From Pseudomonas alliivorans (GTDB taxonomy: Bacteria > Pseudomonadota > Gammaproteobacteria > Pseudomonadales > Pseudomonadaceae): a stretch of 64,000 nt of DNA. The stretch is taken from positions 929,035 to 993,034 of the forward strand of contig NZ_JAFFZW010000002.1 in NCBI RefSeq assembly GCF_017826695.1. The letters run 5' to 3'. The notes under the pieces are model-generated. The model ran no database searches. It worked only from the letters and a program-made list of their open reading frames with translations, and had not been told where the DNA came from. The translations under genes and the position numbers were made by a program. This document shows, one piece after another, positions 58,597-64,000 of the stretch. How positions within the stretch are numbered: position 1 is the first letter of the stretch; every line of letters starts with the position of its first letter.

Positions 58597-60276
58597 TCAG
58601 ACCCGAAATTGGCCAACCAATCCATCCAGACGTGAGCCCAGTTCAGCAAGACTGCGCGAGGTCTGCGCACTTTGCCGGGTTTCGTCTGCCACGCTTTCGA
58701 CCGCTCCGGCGATCTGATGGACACTGCGATTGATTTCTTCCGCCACGGCCGTCTGCTCTTCAGCCGCACTCGCGATTTGAGCGTTCATCGAGTTGATGGT
58801 CGCAATCAGCTCGCCGATGGTACTTAGCGATAGACCCGCCTCGTTGGCCTGGGTCGACGTCCCGTCACCGGCCTCGCTGGAACGACGCATGGCGGAAACG
58901 GCTTCCTGTGTGCCGTGCTGCAGGCGATCAATCATCCCCTGGATTTCCTGCGTGCTCTGCTGGGTGCGGCTGGCAAGCGCTCGCACCTCATCGGCAACCA
59001 CGGCAAAACCACGACCGGCTTCCCCTGCCCTTGCAGCCTCAATGGCGGCGTTGAGGGCCAACAGATTAGTCTGCTCGGCAATGGAGCGAATGACACCGAG
59101 CACGCTGACGATTGACGACACGTCTTGCTGCAAGCTGTCCAGCGACGTACCGCTCTTGCGGATATCGTCCACCAGCGCGTGAATCTGCCGAATGCTGCCA
59201 TCGACGACACGCTTGGCCGTGCGACCCTGCTCATCGGTCTGCTGCGCGGCCACCGAAGCGCCCTGGGCGCTCTTGGCGACCTCCTGCGCGGCGGCCGACA
59301 TTTCGTTGATGGCGGTGGCCACTTGATCCGTCTCGTGGCGCTGACGCTCCATTGCGCTTTCTGAACGCTGAGCCTGCGACGACACTTCACTCACCAACCC
59401 ATTCAGCTGTCCGGTCATTTCAGTGATCTGCCGCACCAGCCCGTGGATCTTGTCTACGAAGCGGTTGAAGGAGGTGGCCAGTTCACCCAGCTCGTCGTTG
59501 CTGGTTACAGCCAGACGACGTGTCAGATCGCCTTCGCCTGCAGCGATGTCGTCGAGGTTGTCTTTCATCAGGCGCAGGGGGCGCAACAACGTGCCGGTCA
59601 GCAGCATGCCAGCGACACTGATGACCACCAGGACCAGCAAGGTGATTCCAAGGATGCTGTAGAGCATTTCCTGCAAGCGAGCTTCCACGTTCTGCCTGAC
59701 GACGGCGACCTGGGCATCGATGCCGTCCAGATTGACCGCAGAGCCTACAACCAGGTCCCATTTGGGCAGATAATCGGTGTAACCGATCTTGGGCACAGGT
59801 TCGGTCTTGCCAGGGAGCGCCGAGGAATACATCACATAGTGGGTTCCCGCCTTGCCGACGGCAACCAGTTCCCGATTGAGGTACACCCCATTCGGGTCAC
59901 GCACGTCATTGAAGCTCTTGCCCAGCCCGTCAGGGTTGGTACTTCTGAAAATACGAATGACTTGGGAGTCGTAGCCGAAGAGATAGCCATCCTTGCCGTA
60001 GGACACTGCGGACAGCAGCTTGATAGCCGTGGCTTTTGCTGTTTCATCACCCGGAGCTGATGCTTCATACAATGGCTTGATGGCGGTCATCGCGATAGCA
60101 ACGTAGTTTTGCAGGGTGGTCTTGGCCTCGGAGAGCAGGCGCTCTCGCGTGTCGCTGACCTCTCGGTCAGCCTGCTGGTGCAGCATGAATACGGTCGTCG
60201 CGCTGATCACCAGCCCGAACATCAGAACCGGCAGTATTGCCAGTGACAGCACCTTGGCTTTCAGACTAAGACGCAT
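58597..60276 (-). CDS. Methyl-accepting chemotaxis protein with a single-Cache (sCache_2) sensor
   Basis: A 559-residue chemoreceptor: membrane helix 1 (about 10-31), periplasmic sensor (about 35-190) with the sCache_2 features [11 protein letters not shown] and [20 protein letters not shown], helix 2 (about 208-230), HAMP (about 231-285) and the kinase-control domain with the conserved tip [19 protein letters not shown]. There is no CheR/CheB-tethering pentapeptide at the end (LVGQFRV). By position near nuo and bqs it may correspond to the malate receptor CtpM (PA2652) of P. aeruginosa; sCache_2 domains usually bind small carboxylates. Ligand inferred only. Confidence 0.9.
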   Translation of the reverse strand: MRLSLKAKVLSLAILPVLMFGLVISATTVFMLHQQADREVSDTRERLLSEAKTTLQNYVAIAMTAIKPLYEASAPGDETAKATAIKLLSAVSYGKDGYLFGYDSQVIRIFRSTNPDGLGKSFNDVRDPNGVYLNRELVAVGKAGTHYVMYSSALPGKTEPVPKIGYTDYLPKWDLVVGSAVNLDGIDAQVAVVRQNVEARLQEMLYSILGITLLVLVVISVAGMLLTGTLLRPLRLMKDNLDDIAAGEGDLTRRLAVTSNDELGELATSFNRFVDKIHGLVRQITEMTGQLNGLVSEVSSQAQRSESAMERQRHETDQVATAINEMSAAAQEVAKSAQGASVAAQQTDEQGRTAKRVVDGSIRQIHALVDDIRKSGTSLDSLQQDVSSIVSVLGVIRSIAEQTNLLALNAAIEAARAGEAGRGFAVVADEVRALASRTQQSTQEIQGMIDRLQHGTQEAVSAMRRSSEAGDGTSTQANEAGLSLSTIGELIATINSMNAQIASAAEEQTAVAEEINRSVHQIAGAVESVADETRQSAQTSRSLAELGSRLDGLVGQFRV

Positions 60277-60389
60277 AGGATTGGCCTTATGGTTATTGTT
60301 ATAAAGTCAGGTATACCCCTCCTTTATCGGCAGCCTTGTCTGAATATGAAGATCGGTCCTGATTTTCTGTCAGGCTGAACTGAAGATGC

Positions 60390-61712
60390 TCAGGGAGCGG
60401 TTCGCTCGGGAAGATCGATCTGTACCCGCAGTCCGTGCAATGGGCTGTCGAGCAGCTGCAATTGGCCACCCCAAGCCTCAACGATGTCGCGAACGATACC
60501 CAGACCGAGACCGTGCCCCGTGATCTGCTCGTCCAGACGTGCTCCCCGGCTGAACACTTCTGCGCGCCTGGATTCGGGTATGCCGGGGCCGTCATCGTCA
60601 ATCAGCAAACGGAAACCCTGATGCTGACGCAGGATATCCAGTTGCACCTCGCTGTCCGCCCACTTGCATGCGTTGTCCAGCAGGTTACCCAGCAACTCGA
60701 GAATGTCCTCCCGATCCCAAGGCAGATACATGCCGCCTTCCACCTTGTTGACCAGATCAAGATGACCACCGTGGATCATGCCTAGCGTGGAGAAAAGACC
60801 AGGCAACTCGGTGTCGCAATCAAAGCGCGCGCCGGGCAGCGCGTCACCTGAGAGCCGCGCGCGGTTTAGCTCGCGCTCCAGACGCAGCCGAATATTTTCA
60901 AGCTGTTCCTGAAGGGTTTTGCGCAGCGCCGGATTGTTGTCGAGCTGATCACTCAGCGCGAGACTGAGGAGCACCGCCAAAGGGGTCTTGAGCGCATGTC
61001 CCAGGTTACCCAGCGCATTGCGCGAGCGCTTGAGGCTGTCCTCGGTATGGGCGAGCAAATGGTTGATCTGGGCAACCAGCGGCTCAAGCTCGAGCGGTAC
61101 ATGCTCGTCCAGCTGTGAACGCTGACCTTGCTGAAGTTGCGAAATCTGTTCACGAACCGTTTCCAGTGGCCTTAATGCTCTAAAGACCGTGACGCGCTGC
61201 AGCACGAGCACCAGTATCAACGCTGCAAGCCCCAGCCCCAGACCGATCTGCTGCATCCGGCGGAAACTGGCTTTGACCGGCGTGTAGTCCTGAGCCACGG
61301 TGATCGTGATTTTCTTGCCGAACTTTCGATATTCCGCCGTCAGCATCAATAGTGACTGACCGGTCTGGCCGAGTTCAAAATTGGCATGCAAGCCGACAGG
61401 GCCTGACTCGGGCAGCTCGAAATCCCAGAGCGAGCGCGACCGCCAGTGACCTTGTGGCAGATCCATGCGGAAGTAATGTCCGGATAATGGACGCTGATAG
61501 GCGCCTGACAACCGATGATCATCAAGTTGCAGGCCTGCCGGCCCGCGGACCAGCGCAACGAGCAGGTTCTCGCTCTCGTTACGCAGGCCCGATTCCAGAT
61601 AACGCTGCAGGCCCAGTTCAAAAAGCCAGAGGCTGGTCTGCGCCATGACCAGACCCACGACAACCATGACGGCGATCAGGCCCAGACTCAATCGCCGCTG
61701 TATGGACTTCAA
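60390..61712 (-). CDS. bqsS: Sensor histidine kinase, BqsS/CarS-like
   Basis: A 440-residue kinase: helices at about 10-31 and 155-173 bracket a periplasmic sensor of about 120 residues, then HAMP, phospho-acceptor His239 ([14 protein letters not shown]), and the ATPase boxes [18 protein letters not shown] and [11 protein letters not shown]. The start is TTG (61712) overlapping the regulator stop, with GGGG upstream. Order with two PepSY genes and location after nuo match bqsPQRS (PA2656-PA2659), which senses Fe(II) or calcium in P. aeruginosa. I see no intact RExxE iron motif; the nearest is RNESE (44-48). Confidence 0.82.
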   Translation of the reverse strand: MKSIQRRLSLGLIAVMVVVGLVMAQTSLWLFELGLQRYLESGLRNESENLLVALVRGPAGLQLDDHRLSGAYQRPLSGHYFRMDLPQGHWRSRSLWDFELPESGPVGLHANFELGQTGQSLLMLTAEYRKFGKKITITVAQDYTPVKASFRRMQQIGLGLGLAALILVLVLQRVTVFRALRPLETVREQISQLQQGQRSQLDEHVPLELEPLVAQINHLLAHTEDSLKRSRNALGNLGHALKTPLAVLLSLALSDQLDNNPALRKTLQEQLENIRLRLERELNRARLSGDALPGARFDCDTELPGLFSTLGMIHGGHLDLVNKVEGGMYLPWDREDILELLGNLLDNACKWADSEVQLDILRQHQGFRLLIDDDGPGIPESRRAEVFSRGARLDEQITGHGLGLGIVRDIVEAWGGQLQLLDSPLHGLRVQIDLPERTAP

Positions 61713-62377
61713 CCGCCTGCCCCACCATACACATAGCCCTGACCACGGCGCGTTTCGATCACACCCCGCCCCAGCTTGCGACGCAGATGGTTGACGTGCA
61801 CCTCGATCACATTGGAATCACGTTCGTTTTCTCCATCGTACAGGTGCTCGGAGAGATGGCTTTTGGAGAGAATCTGTTCGGGGTGCAGCATGAAATAGCG
61901 CAACAGCCGAAACTCGGCCGATGTAAGCTGGATATCGGCACCATCGAGCGATACTGACTGTCGTCCCTCGTCCAGCGTCAGGCCTGCCGCTTCCAGCGTA
62001 GGCTGGTTGGCCAACCCGTGCGAGCGGCGCAACAATGCCTGGATGCGCAGCTGAAGCTCTTCAGGATGAAAGGGCTTGGTCAGGTAATCATCAGCGCCGG
62101 CTTTAAGCCCTTCGATACGCTCTGACCAGGAGCCGCGAGCAGTGAGTATGAGCACCGGAATGGCGAGACCATTGCTTCGCCATTGCTCCAGCACTTCAAG
62201 GCCGGGCAGGCCGGGCAAACCCAGGTCCAGAACGATAAGATCATAAGGCTCGCTGGCCCCTTGATAGACCGCGTCACGCCCGTCGGCCAACCAGTCAACC
62301 GCGTAGCCTTGCCGCCCAAGTGCGGCGATGAGTTCGTCCGCCAGGGGCACGTGGTCTTCAACCAGTAACAGACGCAT
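61709..62377 (-). CDS. bqsR: Response regulator, BqsR/CarR-like (OmpR family)
   Basis: A 222-residue regulator: receiver with acidic pair ED (8-9), phospho-acceptor Asp51 ([10 protein letters not shown]) and Lys101 (LTKPF), and a C-terminal winged helix (about 125-220, ending [12 protein letters not shown]). An upstream TTG is in frame, but ATG 62377 shares one base with the preceding stop (TGATG). A near-match to the BqsR binding site precedes the operon, so autoregulation is likely. Confidence 0.87.
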   Translation of the reverse strand: MRLLLVEDHVPLADELIAALGRQGYAVDWLADGRDAVYQGASEPYDLIVLDLGLPGLPGLEVLEQWRSNGLAIPVLILTARGSWSERIEGLKAGADDYLTKPFHPEELQLRIQALLRRSHGLANQPTLEAAGLTLDEGRQSVSLDGADIQLTSAEFRLLRYFMLHPEQILSKSHLSEHLYDGENERDSNVIEVHVNHLRRKLGRGVIETRRGQGYVYGGAGG

Positions 62378-62682
62378 CAATCTTCCTCGTCTTTCAGCAG
62401 CCGGCTATCGCGAGCGTCGAACTTCAGCTCGCGAACAACGCCCTGCGGGGTCAGCAATTCAAATTCGTACACGTAAACGTCGTGTTTTTCTTCAAGCTCA
62501 GCCTCGAGCAACTTGGAACCCGGATGGAGGCCCAACGCATGCTCGATGAATTGCTCGAGAGGCAGGATGACGCCCTGTTGTCTCAGCCTGAGGGCTTCAT
62601 CCTGATTCAGATCTCTGGCATACGCAAAGGAACAAACCAGGCTCAGGCCAAGGATTGCGCAGAGAGGCTTGTCGACATTCAT
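62377..62682 (-). CDS. Exported PepSY-domain protein (second of two)
   Basis: A 101-residue protein with a signal peptide (about 1-22) and a PepSY fold: [23 protein letters not shown], a [10 protein letters not shown] strand and [16 protein letters not shown]. PepSY proteins in two-component operons are thought to modulate or buffer the sensor, or bind metal or calcium; direct function unknown. It overlaps the first PepSY gene (TAATG) and bqsR (TGATG), so four genes are tightly coupled. Corresponds by position to bqsQ. Confidence 0.85.
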   Translation of the reverse strand: MNVDKPLCAILGLSLVCSFAYARDLNQDEALRLRQQGVILPLEQFIEHALGLHPGSKLLEAELEEKHDVYVYEFELLTPQGVVRELKFDARDSRLLKDEED

Positions 62683-62990
62683 TAATTATCCTGATGATTC
62701 CGGAAGACATGACCAGTGACAGCATCTATTTCGAGGTCCCATTCAACGTTTTTGGCGTCCAACAGTTCGACCTTGTAAACATACCTGCCGTACTGGCTCT
62801 TCAACTCTGTGTCGATGATCCTGGCGCCGGGATGCGTGGAAAGCGCCTGTGCGTCAAGGTGCTCATACGGCTGCAGCGTCCCCGCACTGCTCAATCGCAA
62901 AACCTCATCGGGATCAACGTTGCGTGCATGAATGATACAGGCAGCCATTGAAAGCGCTAATGCAGTCATTAGAGTGATCGGCATTTTCAT
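62682..62990 (-). CDS. Exported PepSY-domain protein (first of two)
   Basis: A 102-residue protein with a signal peptide (about 1-22) and a PepSY fold (LRLSSAGTLQPYEHLDAQAL; YVYKVELLDAKNVEWDLEIDA; GHVFRNHQDN). Related to its neighbour by a clear duplication pattern though only modest identity. First gene of the PepSY-PepSY-regulator-kinase operon; by position it corresponds to bqsP. The ribosome site is GGAG about 11 nt before ATG. Confidence 0.85.
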   Translation of the reverse strand: MKMPITLMTALALSMAACIIHARNVDPDEVLRLSSAGTLQPYEHLDAQALSTHPGARIIDTELKSQYGRYVYKVELLDAKNVEWDLEIDAVTGHVFRNHQDN

Positions 62991-63047
62991 TATTGGAAGG
63001 CTCCATGGCGGCCGATGCTTTTATGGCAACCATCATAACGCCGGGAA

Positions 63048-63063
63048 CTTAATTCAAACTGAA
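63048..63063 (-). promoter_or_regulatory. Near-match to the BqsR box upstream of the PepSY operon
   Basis: On minus the site reads TTCAG, 6 nt, TTAAG. The published BqsR box is TTAAG-N6-TTAAG; spacing is exact and 9 of 10 bases agree. It ends 57 bp upstream of the first PepSY start, a place where an OmpR-family activator would sit next to a promoter. Confidence 0.65.
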
Positions 63064-63206
63064 CACATGTGGCTACGAGCCATCATTTCCGAGTACTGAA
63101 ACCTCCCTTCCCTCTCCGCAATCATGGAGTTTCAAACCATTGCTGTTAAACTCGTGGCCTGCATTTGTCGCATCGGCGATCGCCATTTTCCTAGAGCTAA
63201 TACATT

Positions 63207-63563
63207 TTGGAAATCTTTAAAGAGTTTACATTTGAGTCAGCCCACCGCCTCCCACACGTGCCGGATGGCCATAAGTGCGGACGCCTGCATGGGCATTCCT
63301 TTCGCGTAGGCATTCACCTGGCAGGCAAGGTAGACCCTCATACGGGGTGGATACGGGATTTCTCTGAAATCAAGGCGATCTTCAAGCCTCTCTATGAACG
63401 CCTTGATCACAACTACCTCAATGACATCCCGGGCCTTGAAAATCCGACCAGCGAGAATCTGGCGAAATGGATCTGGAATGAATTGAAACCTTTACTCCCT
63501 GAACTCTCGGCCGTGCGTATTCATGAAACCTGCACAAGCGGATGTGAATACCGCGGCGAGTGA
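63207..63563 (+). CDS. queD: QueD, 6-carboxytetrahydropterin synthase
   Basis: A 118-residue T-fold enzyme of queuosine/preQ0 synthesis, converting dihydroneopterin triphosphate. Zinc His residues in ESAHRLPH and LHGHSFRV, catalytic Cys (GHKCGRLHG), and the pterin-binding Glu ([13 protein letters not shown]) are intact. No ATG or GTG is available at the expected N-terminus ([12 protein letters not shown]): the first plausible start is TTG 63207, with ATT just before it. A terminator hairpin follows. Confidence 0.9.
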   Translation: MEIFKEFTFESAHRLPHVPDGHKCGRLHGHSFRVGIHLAGKVDPHTGWIRDFSEIKAIFKPLYERLDHNYLNDIPGLENPTSENLAKWIWNELKPLLPELSAVRIHETCTSGCEYRGE

Positions 63564-63570
63564 CTTCAAA

Positions 63571-63597
63571 AACCACCTTGAACAGGTGGTTTTTTTT
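63571..63597 (+). terminator. Terminator of queD
   Basis: AACCACCT, TGAAC, AGGTGGTT followed by T6, starting about 8 nt after the queD stop. It also separates queD from the convergent rRNA operon. Confidence 0.9.
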
Positions 63598-63641
63598 GCA
63601 TCGAATACCGTGCTAGAGCCAATTTCAGCGCACACAGACAA

Positions 63642-63671
63642 AACCCCTCACCGCGTAAGCGATGAGGGGTT
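63642..63671 (-). terminator. Terminator of the rRNA operon
   Basis: AACCCCTCA and TGAGGGGTT form a 9-bp stem with a 12-nt loop; on the minus strand it is followed by TTGTC. It lies just after 5S rRNA. Confidence 0.85.
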
Positions 63672-63682
63672 CTGGAATTGAA

Positions 63683-63799
63683 TCTTGACGATGACCTACT
63701 CTCACATGGGGAAACCCCACACTACCATCGGCGATGCATCGTTTCACTGCTGAGTTCGGGATGGGATCAGGTGGTTCCAATGCTCTATGGTCGTCAAGA
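63683..63799 (-). rRNA. rrf: 5S ribosomal RNA
   Basis: The minus strand reads CTTGACGACCATAGAGC ... CCTGATCCCATCCCGAACTC ... CGATGGTAGTGTGGGG ... GAGAGTAGGTCATCGTCAAG, the complete Pseudomonas 5S sequence; ends are set by pairing of TTGACGA with TCGTCAA. About 117 nt; precise ends may vary by 1-3 nt. Confidence 0.97.
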
Positions 63800-63950
63800 A
63801 ATTCGGGTACCGAAGCGTGCCATGCGGCGCGATTCAGCAAAATGGGTATGTGATAGCGGTGTGGTTCGTGATGCAAACTTTCGGTTCGTGTCGTCTTCAC
63901 AGTCACCGCAATCTGTGCCCGTCGGGTCGCAGATTGCTTGGGTGTTATAT

Positions 63951-64000
63951 GGTCAAGCCTCACGGGCAATTAGTATTGGTTAGCTCAACGCCTCACAGCG
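63951..64000 (-). rRNA. rrl: 23S ribosomal RNA, 3' end only
   Basis: The minus strand at the window edge reads GCTGTGAGGCGTTGAGCTAACC ... AATTGCCCGTGAGGCTTGACC, the last 50 nt of Pseudomonas 23S rRNA. The remainder lies beyond the window. The 150-nt spacer to 5S (63800-63950) has no tRNA. Confidence 0.93.

Overview
The window reads as chromosome of a plant-associated fluorescent Pseudomonas of the P. syringae group. It carries an Hrp type III secretion cluster with a textbook HrpL promoter (hrp box), an alkaline protease (serralysin) operon, a CC/GC-rich codon bias, and a long housekeeping block (BI-1, tus, cysG-serS, rarA, lolA, ftsK, aat, infA, clpA/S, icd/idh, purB, aceA, nuo, bqs) whose order I recall as shared with other Pseudomonas. 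The species cannot be fixed from sequence alone: the harpin and the lone HrpS fit atypical Hrp clusters (P. viridiflava, P. cichorii or non-canonical P. syringae lineages) better than the canonical hrpRS cluster.

Layout. 1-2.8 kb (minus): end of the Hrp cluster, hrpS, then hrpA-hrpZ-like-hrpB-hrcJ (cut by the window edge) behind an hrp box. 2.8-3.8 kb: about 1 kb without a credible gene but with three palindromes. 3.8-4.9 kb: a solA-type amine oxidase. 5-11.4 kb (minus): aprA-inh-aprD-aprE-aprF, a protease with its inhibitor and type I secretion machine. From 11.9 kb the backbone begins: BI-1 membrane protein, tRNA-Ser(TGA), a relic of a helicase-like gene, tusDCBE plus a TrpD2/YbiB protein, glutathionyl-hydroquinone reductase, cysG, serS, crcB, rarA, lolA and ftsK. 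24.6-29.7 kb: an N-degron module (aat and bpt add destabilising residues, ClpS delivers, ClpA unfolds) with infA and cspD. 29.7-42 kb: the isocitrate node (icd, monomeric idh, aceA) interleaved with nudJ-like, mnmA, hflD, purB, roxA, a GNAT enzyme and an orphan secretin-domain protein. 42.4-57.4 kb: a complete 13-gene nuo operon for complex I with fused nuoCD. 57.4-63 kb (minus): a PerM-type permease, a Cache-domain chemoreceptor, and a PepSY-PepSY-response regulator-histidine kinase operon resembling bqsPQRS, preceded by a near-match to the BqsR box. 63.2-64 kb: queD on plus, then 5S rRNA and the 3' end of 23S rRNA on minus.

How it fits together: the first 11 kb is a secretion and virulence region (type III needle, harpin, type I protease) that joins the conserved backbone near tRNA-Ser. 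The remainder is core metabolism, translation and protein quality control. No insertion sequence, integrase, CRISPR array or prophage gene was seen. The least explained items are the palindrome-rich gap beside hrpS, a possible small gene divergent from aceA with its own terminator, the structured idh leader, a hairpin inside the nuo operon, and the regulatory site of the bqs-like operon.
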